Assembly: GCA_003290165.1 (NCBI GenBank)
Contig: QNQO01000506.1
Coordinates: 496,001-560,000 of the forward strand
Direction of reading: 5' to 3'
Length of the DNA: 64,000 nt
Source of the DNA: Berberis thunbergii
Taxonomy: Eukaryota; Streptophyta; Magnoliopsida; Ranunculales; Berberidaceae
A program made the translations under genes and the position numbers. The notes below the pieces were generated by a model. It did not search any database. It had not been told where the DNA came from and saw only the letters and a list, made by a program, of their open reading frames with translations. Below, in pieces: positions 24,170 through 36,280 of this stretch; the first letter of the stretch is position 1, and every line of letters begins with the position of its first letter.

Positions 24170-24620
24170 AGAGCCATTTAGCTACGCCGAGCTGCCCACG
24201 GTTTTAAACCGTTGGTACATTTGCTACGGCTAAAGACCGTAGCTATATGTACCAACGGCTTAACACCGTGGCTAATAAACACCCTGGCCACGGTTTAAAA
24301 CCGTTGGTATATTTGGCACGGTTTAAAACCGTTACTAATATTAGCAACGGCTATAGACTGTGGGAAGTGTTCGCAACGGCCCAAAACCGTTGCAAAAAAA
24401 AAATTAGCAACGGTTTTTAACCGTGGCTAAGCTTAGCAACGGCTAAAAACCGTTGCAAAAAAAAAAATTTAGCAACGGTTTTTAACCGTGGCTAGCCTTA
24501 GCAACGGCTAAAAACCGTTGCAAAAAAAAAATTAGCAACGGTTGTAAACCGTGGCTAGATCTAGCAACGGCTAAAAACCGTTGCTAAAAAATTTAGCAAC
24601 GGCTAAAAACCGTGGCTACA
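24170..24620. repeat. Left subterminal array of element C
   Basis: Alternating TTAGCAACGG, AAACCGTGGCTA and CTAAAAACCGTTGC units, about 18 half-sites in 450 bp, with a sub-period of about 60 bp in 24390-24600. It has the same ACGG/CCGT code as elements A and D. Confidence 0.88.
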
Positions 24621-24639
24621 TGAAAAGCAAAAAAAATTG

Positions 24640-24928
24640 GGCGGGCTATTTTTGGGCACTCGACGTTCCCTCCTCGACTTTCATCGACAAAATTTTCACA
24701 AATTCGTCTCTCCCTCGACCTGCTTCCCTCCCTCGACGGTTCCCTCCATCGACCTGCTCCCTCGAGACTCGACTTCTCCTTGCTCCCTCCCTCAACTTCC
24801 CTCCTCCCCTCCTTCCCTGCTCCCTCGATTTCCCTGGTCCTCCCTCGATTTCCCTGCTCCTCCCTCGAGTTCCCTGCTCCTCCCTCGACTTCCTCGACTT
24901 CAAAATCGACAGCCACTGCAACCGAACA
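24640..24928 (+). other. Pyrimidine-rich leader exon of element C
   Basis: Short imprecise repeats of CCTCGATTTCCCTGCTCCT fill 24700-24900. A donor (GAACAG|GTACTC) sits at 24928, followed by (CT)n. The long open frames over this block on both strands are composition artefacts. By position this is the element's untranslated first exon. Confidence 0.5.
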
Positions 24929-27900
24929 GGTACTCTCTCTCTCTCTCTTTTATTTATGTGAAATTAGGGTTCATCAGGGTTCTCTTTTATTTAGGATGAA
25001 ATTAGGGATCGATGATTTGTTTTTTTTTACAATGAGCATTTTGTTTGACTGTTTCATTCATCAGTAATGTTTTAAGACGATTCTTCAAAGCCTTTGATTC
25101 TTTCATGCCTTCTTTTTCTTCCTCGTAGCGGCTACGCCGTATAAGAACATCTAGTCATATTAGTTGCGGTCTCTGCCCTTGTATCAGGGTTGTACTTGGG
25201 GCTTTTGTAACACAAGTGACTATCCTATTGGGGTTCTTAATAATTATATCAGGGCCTTGAAATGCATTTTTTACAAAACAAGAAAAAGAAAAGAATATTG
25301 TGCTCAAATAGATATATTGTCCCAAAAGGACAAAAGATTTATGGAGCGGATGCATCTTAATTGCTATAATTCTACTTCGAACAAATGGCAGGAAGTCTAT
25401 ATACTATATATATAACACACCATCGACATTTTGAATGACCCTGCTAGAAATATGAAATGGTCTTAAAGATCAATTATTGGTAGATATTTCTTTGATGATG
25501 GAAATTTTGTGGTAAGAACAATCGGCCTTTTAAGTAGCAAGGTTACGATAGGCATGCACACTTCCTGGAAAGTCAATTTTTTATCCAAGGAGATGGCTCC
25601 TACTGTAATGACTAGCTAGCTGCATTTTATGTATTATTATACATATATATGCTTTTAACATGTAGGTTATGTAGACAATTATCGACCTAAGATTGGTCAC
25701 ACAGAAAGTGAATGTTATTCAATCTGTGATCTCTCATTCAATCTCCATTTTCTACTCTTGCTTTCAATGTCTTATCTGTTCATTTCTGGTAAAAACAAAA
25801 CCTAAATCATTGGTTAGATGCTACGAACATAATGGGATTTTTTTTGTTTGTATGGATTGAAATGAATATGGGTTTGAATTTGTTTGTATGGATTGGGATC
25901 ATTTTATCAGTTTGGGATTTACAGTTTTGTTGTAGTTTATGAGGGTTTTCTTGGGGACTGGTTAGAAAATAGGATTTTGATTTATGAGATGAAATTTTTG
26001 ATAAATGAGTTTGATTTTGCAGTCCGGAAGCTGAAGTTGATAAAGGGTTTTCACGCTTTGGGGTCAAGTTGTTTATTTTTGGTGAGAATTTTGTTCTTTT
26101 GTTTAGCTCTGTTTATTTAGATGTATTAATGTTTAGTGAAGGATTTGATGATTAGACAGACCAAGAGTTTATAACTTGGATACTTGATGATCTTTATCGG
26201 AATGTCGAGTTTGGTATAGTACCAATCAAATATGAAGTTTATGATTTTTCCTTTCAGTCTATTTGTTTTCTTTTTATATTATGTGTTCTGACTTTTAATA
26301 GCTAAGATTCAATTTATTATAGGTTGAACTTGGATTTTGGAGATATTCTAATAGAGTCAACTTTAATGATACATAGGAGAACCAATATTTACTCCCTCTG
26401 TTGTTGTCTTTGGTGATTTACAAGGAGCATTCTACAAAAACCTGAATTGCAGTTATTTGAGTAATTTCTTTTAATGTAATGAGGGGTTTCTAATAAAAAT
26501 TTATTAAACCTACAAAATAAACATACAATAGTTTAGTTTACATTAGCATTTCAGTCTATTATTTAACTTCCATTTCTTCTTGCATGATATCACAATGACA
26601 ATATAACCATTGTATGGTGTATGCCACATTTCAAGATATCTCTTGAGAAGATAAAAATTACCTTCTAAACCTTCGTAATGTTGAAATATTTTAGTCGATT
26701 TTGTAAGTGCAAGGCTATTTATTGGAGTGTTTTACCATTTCTTACAATTTGGCTGGACATTGCTTATAAATGGGTGGGTTGCGCCGTGTTAGATTTGTTT
26801 CATGTCAGATTCTTGTCATGCCATATTTCGCCAACCTGAACTTCACCTCTATTGCATATGTGGCTCAATTTGAGCATGCGAATTTGTCCCACATGGGTTA
26901 ACAAGTCACATCTTGTGTTGTTAATAAGGATTAGACATTTCTCTCAACAGTGAAGAGATTTGGGGGCGGTAGAGTCCACTTAGTACAAATCCCACACATG
27001 AGAGCCACAAGTGTCTTGGGGACAATATCATTGCTCGTGACATGTCTGTTGTTGTCTAAAGGCAGATTGCACCCAGCCTGTTTAAGAATGGCCATTTGTT
27101 GAAACCCTATTGATACAAAGCCTTTTTAATATGAATTTGTATTTATTATTTCTTTTATAAATGTGGAATTAAAATTGTGTGCATCGTCTTTAAAAACTTG
27201 ATATATTGGGCTTGGATAGCACCGCACGAGTGTGACAAGGGTATTTAGGCTGTAACTTATGAAGTTGTTGCAGTTAGTAGAGATTCTGATTGAATATTAT
27301 AGCGAAGTGTTTGAGTTTCCTAAAAGATTGAGGGTTAGTTGAAAGGGAAAGAGGTAGTTCAGTGGTTGGTGAGGGAACTTTTATGATGGTGATTGGAACT
27401 ATTTGGCTTGTGAAGGCCTTCGAATGTTACTCTCTCACCTGTGGTAGCCATGCTTTTGCTTCGCTTTCTTACATGGATATCCAGAAGAAAAAAACTTTTT
27501 CGATTAAGAAGAGTGTCGCTGTTTTCCCAGCATGGTTGTTTTCCTCCCTCGAGGTCGGTGACCGAATTATACTGGGAGATCAATTTTAGGTGTGGGAGGG
27601 AGTAAGGTGAGGACTAAGAGATGGAGAAATAAAGTAATCTGGGTGATATTGTTAGAGAAGTATAATTTACTCTTTTCCAATTTTTGTTTGACTAGAGAAA
27701 ATAATTGCATAGTAAAAAAAGTCAAATCTTTGTTGATTATCTTTAGATGAACAGTTTTATATTGAGTAGTTGTATTAAAATTGAACATCCCTACCTGATG
27801 CCCTAAGAAATTTTTTAGAGTACCCCTTGTTTTCCAAGGGACAAGTCACTACGGATGGTACCATTTGGTGGTAGCAACCGCAAGTTTGGGAAATAACATT

Positions 27901-28263
27901 AATTCATTTCTGTAATAACTGAGTACAATTGATCTTTGCTCATTGAGGAGAGTGGCAATCTCGAATACTGCCTTTACATTTCAATCCTTCCATTGTAATT
28001 TTTACAGAAGCATTCAATACAAATAATCAAGTTTGCAGAATCAGTCTTCATTGATTTGTTCGACTTTCTTTGGTTGTTCTTGACTTGAATGTGTCTTGGG
28101 AATGTAGAAAGACGGTCAATGAAACATTGTATAGGGTACCATAACAAATACGACAACACAACTGGATGAATTGAAGTTCATTAGATTGGTCAATGATTTT
28201 CAAGCAATTTAGATTCCTTTGATCAATGACTAAGGTTAATGTTTTAATTTTTTGTGTGTAGAA
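24929..28263. other. Leader intron region of element C, no gene recognised
   Basis: About 3.3 kb of T-rich sequence from the leader donor at 24928 to the acceptor just before the TNPD start (TGTGTAG, 28261). No protein family was recognised. It may contain unrecognised captured or inserted DNA. Confidence 0.5.
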
Positions 28264-31200
28264 ATGTCAACAATTCCTTTAGACAAGTCATGGATGAACA
28301 AACGGGGAAGTGCAATGTATATAAATGGCGTTAGACAATTCCAACAGTTTGTTGAGGATAATGCAAATGGAGAGAGTCTTTTTCCTTGCCCATGTGTTCG
28401 ATGTAGGAACTCGAGGGGAAACATTAGTGTTGACGACATAGGTGTTCATTTGTTAAGCCATGGCATTGATACCAATTATGTCACGTGGATACATCATGGA
28501 GAGAATATAAACAAGCATGTGATTGGTGTACCTATGACAGAAGTGGCTGAACTTGATGATGTATGTGAATATCCTAGGATGAGCGAGCTAGTTGATGATG
28601 TATTCCTCAACATGCAAACTGTGGAGGCTGATGATGGGATAAATGACTTGAATGACACCGTCGAAGAATGTTTTGGCGGTAATCCAGAAGGTGGTCCGGA
28701 ACTTTCTCGTGAACCTGAGACAGTTATGAACAAGAAGTATCAAAAGTATAAGGAAAAAGCGACTGTGCCTTTGTACAAAGGGTGTCCTAAGGATAAGACC
28801 ATGTTGTCCACCATTATTGAATTGCAGAATTTCAAGACTCGTTTTAGTTGGAGTGGTAATAGTGTGACGATGTTGTTAAAATGGCTAAAAACCTTATTGC
28901 CGGATGATTGTAATTTGCCAGATAACTACCCAAACATGAAAACCACAATTAAAGATATGGGGATGGAATGTAAGACAATACATGCATGTGCCAATGGATG
29001 CATACTCTATTGGAAAGAATATGAGGGTCTGGTTGGTTGTCCAAAATGTGGGGAGCGTAGGTATAAGGTTTGTGTGGATGTCGATGAGAATGACTCCGGC
29101 AAGGTATACAGGAAAGAAGTTAAAAAGGTTGTAAAGTATTTTCCATTGATTCCAAGGTTGAAAAGATTTTTAGCATACCGTGGATTGGTGAAGCAATGAC
29201 TTGGCACAAGGATGCTTGTTCAGATGGGAATTTGATGAGACATCCATGTGATTCAGCACAATGGACTTTAACAAATATGAAATGGCCAGAGTTTGCCTCT
29301 GATAGTAGGAATTTGAGACTTGCAATATCGACTGATGGTTTTAACCCACGTGGAAATCTAAGTAATGCTTATAGTTGTTGGCCAGTAATAATAGCACCTT
29401 TGAATCTTCCACCTTCTTTATGCATGAAAAAGGAGTTTTGCTTGTTAACCTTGTTAATATCAGGGCCAAAAGCACCCGGAAAGAATATTGATGTTTACCT
29501 GGAGCCATTAGTAGAAGAGTTGAAGGAATTGTGGGCAGATGGTGTTTCAACTTGGGATGTGTGTACTAAAAGCAATTTCCGGTTGAAAGCAATGTTGTTT
29601 TGGGGTATCCATGACTTTCCTGCTTATGGGACTCTAGCTGGTTGTAATGTTCATGGTTATAATGCATGCCCTATTTGTGTTGATGATGTAGAATCTGAAC
29701 GTCTTTCAAACAGTCGGAAGATATGCTATAGAGGCCATCGACGTTTTTTACCTACAAAACACAAGTTTAGAGATGACAAGGGATTCAACAAAGATGTTGA
29801 GCATCGTCGTGCTCCACAACGGTTATCTGGCGAAGAAGTTGAACGAAGGATAGTGGAAATTTTGGAAGGTAGTTCTACACAAGGTAGGGTTAGTGGGCAA
29901 AAGCGCAAGAATATGGTTGATAATGATAACGTCAATGATGAACCGACCAATAACATTGCGCCACCGTGGTCTAGAAGGTCCATTTTATTTGATTTGCCGT
30001 ACTGGAAGTTTGTTGAGCTACGACATAATATTGATGTGATGCATACTGAAAAGAATGTCATTGAACACTTACTGAACATATTGTTGAATGTCTCTAAGAA
30101 AACAAAGGATGGTGAGAATGCTCGAAAAGATATGGAAGACATGGGAACTCATAAGAGATATTGGTTGAGCCATGACAATGAAACGGGAAAAACTTCAATG
30201 CCAAAAGCATATTTTGCCTTGACCAAGAAAGAAAAAAAAGTATTTATGGATACACTAAAAGAGTTGAAATTGCCGAGTGGATTTTCATCCAAGTTGAGTA
30301 ATTGCGTTTTTGGCAATCCCCTGGAGCTAAGAGGACTAAAGTCACATGATTACCATGTCATTATGCAACATTTACTTACAGTTTTGCTTAGACATGTTTT
30401 TCGTGACAAGAAGGATAAAGATTTAAGAATTGCTATTCAAAGAATTAGCTTATTCTTTAATATCTTATGTGCTAAAGTGATCAACAAAACAGATCTTCAG
30501 TTGGCACACAAAGGCGTGATTGAGGCAATGTGTGTCCTTGAAAAGGAGTTTCCGCCTTCATTCTTTGTTATAAGTGTGCATTGCATGGCTCATCTAACCG
30601 AGGAAGCGATGCTTGGTGGTCCAGTTCGATATCGATGGATGTATCCCTTTGAGCGTAAATAAATTTTCTAATTTTAGTGCACGTCATCACGTTATCTTAT
30701 TATATTATAGACTAATTTATCCTTTTATTTATGATTGATAGGTTAATGAAACGATACAAAGACTATACTAAAAATTTCAAATACATGGAAGGATCAATAG
30801 CAGAACATACCTTGTAGATGAATCTGTTACATACTGCATGGAGTATATGAGAAAGCCACGGTTCGGAACTCACAAACACAGTCAAGAGGAGTGGCTTGAT
30901 GTAGATGATGAGTATGCCGATGAAAAGCCATTGGATAAAGGAAGAAACTATATGCTAAATAATGTACAATTTAAACAAGCTCGAAGATGGGTTTTCAATG
31001 CACTTGCTGATTCGAGTGATTGGGAAGAGTAAGATATATAATATTTTAGTCTTTTTTATAACTAGAAATATAGAATTATGATAATCTGGTAACCTGTGCA
31101 GAAAATACAATGAATATTGCATGGAGTTGGCTACACAAAGTAAAAAAAAAGGGTAGAGGAAAAATGTTGAGAAAGCTACGGATTTTATTCCTTGGTTGTG

Positions 31201-31895
31201 TGATGAGGTATATTATAATGTGTATTTATTCATATATATATATATACATATATAATTATTTTTTATTTTCCGATTTCAGTTCTAAGATGATTTGTTTTAC
31301 AATGTAGTTGGAGAAGGCTGGGGAAACAAATACCACACTTTGGAGGTTAGCCAATGGTCCAAAATTTTTGGCAACTCGATATCCAAAATATTGTGTAAAT
31401 GGTTTCACATTTGCGACAAGTTCTTTGGATGAATGTTTGGTGACACAAGATAGTGGTGTCTCCATGGATGCCATTGCTCATTTTGTTGCTAGTAAGAAAG
31501 ATAAGAGGCCAAAGGACCAACTAGTCAAATGGTATGGAGTTGTTAGAGACATACTGGTGCTAGACTACATTGATTTCAAAGAAACTGTCTTCTATTGTGA
31601 TTGGGTCAAAGTGGAAGATAAGAAAAATGCATATAAGGTGGACCCAATTTGGAACCATGAGATGGTAAACTTGTCGAAGCTAAAAGACAAAAGAAAGGTG
31701 GAAGAGGATCCATTCATTTTAGCTCAAGAAGCAAGTGGAGTATTTTATTCGAAAGATCAATCAAATGACGGGTGGCATGTAGTTATACATACTCAAAGAG
31801 GCTTGAACACTAATGTCGATAAAAAGGAAATTCCCACTGTGTATCAAAGCATCTTGAAAGACAACCCCAACCTGAAGAGCTTACTGGAATTTTAA
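28264..31895 (+). pseudogene. CACTA TNPD-type transposase gene, damaged
   Basis: ATG at 28264 follows an acceptor. In order: the transposase-associated N-terminal domain (DKSWMNKRG, FPCPCVRCRN), the Tnp2 transposase core (MTWHKDACSDG; Asp candidates in LAISTDGFNPRG, WGIHDFPAYG and LRHNIDVMHTEKN; C/H ligands in CNVHGYNACPIC), DUF4218 (EFPPSFFVISVHCMAHLTEE), and the C-terminal DUF4216 region (LVKWYGVVRDILVLDYIDFK, VFYCDWV). Introns occur at 30655-30741 and 31029-31101 and before 31308. Lesions: a one-base loss in a T run near 29170 (frame resumes at 29196), a one-base loss near 30812, and an in-frame TAG at 31154. The protein would bind the termini and cut and join DNA in the nucleus. Confidence 0.92.
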
Positions 31896-32179
31896 TTGAC
31901 TATGCTACAATATTTTTTGATGCATTTCTAATGCTATTTTAGTTATCCTCTTTGGTTGAGACCAAATATTTTGTCTTTGTTTCTTATTTAGACTTTTGAG
32001 TTGGGAAAGGGAAGCTTTGTAGCTATGTATTCAGATTGGCTTTTGCAATGCTTTATAAAAAAACTATTTGTGGTGATATGTTGTGGAATGAAATTATCTA
32101 TAAATGTGGTGTATATAGTTGATTCTTATTCTTATTGTTTGATAATGGTTAATATCTATAACTGTCTTCATTGATAGAG

Positions 32180-33830
32180 ATGGATAGTACTCGCGGCAAT
32201 GATTTCTCCACCATTGATGTCACCATATCTACAAATGATGACATTGAAGTTAAACAGACCATACAGTTCAACCTCCACGGTTTAGCAGTTGGACGAGGTG
32301 CTAGGAATTTCAATAAAAACATTGGAAAGCTTGTTGAAACCCTTGTGCCCATCAAATTCAAGGGTTGGCACCATGTTACTGACAACTACAAAGAGGATGT
32401 GTGGAATGGCCTCAAGGTGAGATTTTACATATTTGATTTTCATAATGTCTTATATTATTTTCAACTTATATCTCAATGGCTTATTTGCAGCGTGAATATG
32501 ACATTCCAAATTATGTGAAAAAGAGTGTGCATTTGAAAATGCCTGAATATTATAGAAGGTTCAAGGCACATCTTAAGAAGAATTATTTGGATAAGTATCC
32601 TACCATTGAGGAACAAGAGAAGCATGTTCCAAATGGTGTAAGAGAGGAGGATTGGAAGGAGTTTGTTCGCCATGAGAGCACCCCTGAAGCGAAGGCAATT
32701 AGAGACCAAAATGCAAAAAACAAAAAGGCTTCAAAGTATGTATGGGGGGGTGGCCAAAAGAGTGCTGCAGAAGTAGAGTACGAAATGGTAATTGAGTTTC
32801 TAGCTACTAGTACAATATTATATACCATTTAACTTTATAGGCTGAGACTAATTTTTCAAGTATATAGGTTGAGAAGAACCCTGATGGAGAACTAGTCACA
32901 CGCACTGACATATGGATTGCCTGTCACACGGGAAAGGATGGAAAACCTACGCGTGGTTCTAAACAATATATGGTATGTGCCCAATGATGTCTTTTATACC
33001 CAATTCTTAATTTACTTTGTAGTTGTTTGAATATTATTTGTGTCCTGATTTATTTTATTTTTTCATTATTTTGAAGGAACAAGTTAAAGCAAAAAAAGTT
33101 GCATTGCAAGAATCTTCAACTCAAGGTAACATTGACCTCACTATTGATGAGGATCCTCTAAGCCAAGTGTTTGGCCAAGAAGCGAGGGGACGTACTCGTT
33201 GTGTTGGAACCACTGTCTCTAAAAGGAAGTATGATGCTGCACTTCCCGCTCGTTCATTGCTATTGGAAAAACATTGGAAGCCAAAAAAAGGGAAGAAAAA
33301 TATGAAAGATTGGAAGAAAATGTTAGATGGATACGAGAGAGACTTGAAAGTGGAACTTATGTAAGACCATCAACAAGTGAGGGAATACAAGGAGTTGTTC
33401 AAAGAACTGAAGATACACCGTCATCCGGTGCACAATCGACAAGGCAACCAGATAATCCATTACCTCCATCTCCATTACCACCATCTTCAATACCTCCATC
33501 TCCATTACCATCATCTTCTCAAGGTGTTGCGAGGTTTCCTTCTCCAAGCAATCCTGTTCCTTCAGTGTCAAGGCGATACAAAGTTTGTGATTGGGAAAGG
33601 AATGTCATTGCGATAGCATTAGAGGTTGTAGATCCTATCCATCAATTCTCTTGCGCTTGTCATGGATCATTGAACCCTGCAACAGAGATCAGACTTTCTT
33701 GTGCTTCAAATACAAGACTGGGGTGAAACTTTACAAAAGTGATCCAAAAGGAGACAAGTTGGGGGATTTGGACGTTGGTGATTTCTTCGTATGGTGTAGA
33801 ACTCATGCGGAACTTGATGATTGATAGGGG
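32180..33830 (+). pseudogene. CACTA TNPA-like gene (Transposase_24 family), one frameshift
   Basis: Exons are 32180-32416 (ATG; FNLHGLAVGRGARNFNKNIG), 32491-32787 (DIPNYVKKSVHLKMPEYYRR; HVPNGVREEDWKEFV; KNKKASKYVWGGGQKSA), 32868-32972 (DIWIACHTGKDGKP) and 33077 onward (QVFGQEARGRTRCVG). This is the plant En/Spm second protein, expected to bind the subterminal repeats and bridge the ends. In exon 4 the frame shifts by one base in an A run near 33260; the coiled-coil-like KREEKYERLEENVRWIRERL and a Pro/Ser-rich tract follow in the new frame. The C-terminal part (YKTGVKLYKSDPKGDKLGDL) needs one more frame change near 33690. Assignment is from order and conserved motifs. Confidence 0.85.
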
Positions 33831-34529
33831 CATCTGAGGTCTATATTTTCTGAAATACAGTGGTGATGGACAAATTTCTGGGCAAGTGTTAGTCTACAGG
33901 CATCCAGGGTTGCACTTTGGTGATGTACATGTCTTAAATGCAATATACGTCAAAGAGTTGGAGAAATTTGTTGGCAATGCCAAATTTGTTGAATGCAATC
34001 CATGTAGTTGATCTTCAAGGTCCATCTGCATGTTGAATGAGTTATCGCGGGAACAAGTATACGAGTACGTGACTATCTTGGTTCGATTCTTATTCCTTTT
34101 TATTTGATCTTCGTATCTGATATGGCCATTCACCATTTTTAATTTATATTTTTCGTTCAATTGTCAGCTAAAGTATTCTTTTTTCTTAATGTTCTTTTGG
34201 TTCAGCCATTGGTACAATCTTTTCATCCACCGATACTGGATTGATTGTGCAAGGCTGTTTGGTTCATCTTGTTCTTTTCTTTGCCACTGCATGAAGCTTC
34301 TGAACCATCGGAGATCTTGAGAATCAATTAAAGTACAATTATTCCTGAACTGAAAAGGATCCAATTCTGTCGAGCTTTTGGGCTGTAGATCCATTGGCTT
34401 ATCGGCTTGTATGTTATTCTCTATTTCTAGTGGCTGCGATTTGTTTTTATTTCAGTCTTCTTGTTTTCGGTTGGGCTTCTATAGCATACCTAAAGTGTAG
34501 ACAGTGACGTGTATCTGATATGATTGCAG
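33831..34529. other. 3' flank of TNPA-like gene, no gene recognised
   Basis: Non-coding sequence between the end of TNPA homology and the AP-3 mu exon. The 34200-34400 part may be captured intron or flank of that gene, but no exon was recognised. Confidence 0.4.
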
Positions 34530-34777
34530 CTACTGGATGAGATGATAGACAATGGCTTCCCTCTTACGACAGAACCTAACATCTTGAGAGAGATGATAGC
34601 TCCACCAATTATTGTCAGCAAAGTTTTGAGTGTCATGACTGGCAATAATTCCAATATGAGCAGCACCCTTCCAGGAGCAACAGGATCTTGTGTTCCTTGG
34701 AGAACAGTGGAACCAAAGCATGGAAGCAATGAAGTTAGTGTCACTCTTGCTGAGGAAATGGATGCTATTATAAGCAG
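34530..34777 (+). pseudogene. Captured exon of AP-3 complex mu subunit
   Basis: One intact exon between GATTGCAG and GCAG|GTACTT reads LLDEMIDNGFPLTTEPNILR, EMIAPPIIVSKVLS, TLPGATGSCVPWRT, and EEMDAIISR. This is the linker between the longin-like N-domain and the mu-homology domain of plant AP-3 mu, an adaptor for vesicle traffic to the vacuole. The frame is fully open and the splice sites are conserved. No neighbouring AP-3 mu exons were found, so it cannot make the protein but could be spliced into element transcripts. Confidence 0.92.
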
Positions 34778-36019
34778 GTACTTGCGTGTGTGTATATATA
34801 AAGATAAGTTGCATGCATGATACCATTGCTACAATTGGTTGGGCTACAAGCACAAATAGTATTGAGAGACTGTGAGAGCATTTTTGATTGATTTGTGGAA
34901 ATTTTAGAGGCTGGTTCCACAATAATAATAGGATGCTATCAATATGGTGGTTATGGCCCATTTCTAATAAAGTGCTCTTCATCTTCATGTGTCTCTACTC
35001 TTTCCAAATTTGCCACGACGTACGTAGTTTGAACTCTGCTTCTTTCCTTGCTTTCATGTTAATATTTTTAAATTCCAGGACATTTTTTTTTCAGTTTTAA
35101 AGGTTTTACTTGGACTGCTAGTAGAGATTTTACAAAATACATCGTATAGCTCTTTACTAACTTTTATGTTGTTTGTTTGTGTTCTATTTGGCTTGCACTT
35201 CTATGTTTAGGACAATACCATTGTATACTGGAGGAAGTTTGTTGCAAAATATTTTTCCCCCCGTGCTAAGAAAAGGTGGTGTATGTCTTTATACGATAAT
35301 GTGGGACAACATGCTCTTGGTGTTTAGGACAAATAGATATTATATATTATGCACTCTTTTGTGATGGGATGGTAATCCTATCTTGCTTCTGTATAGCATG
35401 AAGCCTATTATGAACTATAAAAATGTGTTCGTATTGGTCGCCATTTTGTTTCCGTAAATTATTACTTTATTGGATTCTATGAGGGCATTTATATCCTTTT
35501 AGGTACACAAAAATGAAAAATTATAACAACATTATGTTTGTATCTTGGTTTCATGTTCGAAATTCATATTGCATATTGCTTAGAGGTTGTAGTCTTGTTG
35601 ATACAAATAATGTCAGCTTAGGTCACCTCTCTACAAAATAAATATACTGGACAATGTTTTGATCTCTTATTAGTATCTGTTTGATTGTTTCATTCTTCCA
35701 GATGCCTGATCCAAATCCTTGTATACATTTCCAAGAAAATTTCTACAATGCATTCATATTGTTATGGTTTTTCTTGCCAATCACCAAACCTGTGTAAATG
35801 CTTGCCCAGTTGCACTGGATAAGAATGCATTTGGATGCAGATGAATATTGGTTTTTACTAGATTCTAGCTGAAACTTACATGGTCTAGTACAAGGATCGG
35901 TCGCTGTAGTCTATTGGTGGTTGTTACTTTTTCGTAATTGAAGTAATGTTATTCATATGGATTCTAGTTTGATAACTGGTCCCTGTTATGACGAGCTTTT
36001 TTTATTTGATTATGTCCAG
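34778..36019. other. Unassigned interior of element C
   Basis: T-rich non-coding sequence between the two captured gene fragments; nothing recognised. Confidence 0.4.
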
Positions 36020-36280
36020 GAACTTGCAGGACTGCTTTCCATCCTATATGTGCAAGGGAGGCAGGACATAGGATGGAGATTTGGGGGAAGATCAGTTGTG
36101 AAAATGTGAGTCTCCTCTTATTTGCCTTGCCAGGCTTTACTTCCTAACTCCGTCTCATTAACGTCGGCATGCAAAATATATTTTCTTGTTTAATTGTGTC
36201 TTGAATGTAATTTTGATTTCTTGGAACTGCTTTAGGTTGAGTTGAGGCCTTTTTGCTCGAAGCACTCAGAAGGGAATCTC
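36020..36280 (+). pseudogene. Captured exons of an extended PHD (ePHD) finger protein
   Basis: Exon 36020-36105 (TCRTAFHPICAREAGHRMEI then WGKISCEN) is followed by a GT-AG intron and an exon from 36236 (VELRPFCSKHSE). This is the C-terminal half of the ePHD zinc module found in ATX-type histone methyltransferases and related plant PHD proteins; the C-H-C-C ligands (HPIC, CSKH) are present. The phase across the intron is conserved. The first half of the finger and any catalytic domain are absent. The exact parent gene is uncertain. Confidence 0.85.

Noticed and set aside
24593..24999. Overlapping open frames on both strands as genes
   Set aside because: They run over the TCCCTCGA-type pyrimidine repeat and subterminal array; composition explains the lack of stops.
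33274..33616. Extra alternative-frame proteins in the Pro/Ser-rich part of TNPA
   Set aside because: Shadows of the CCATCTCCATTACCA-type repeats in the TNPA-like exon.
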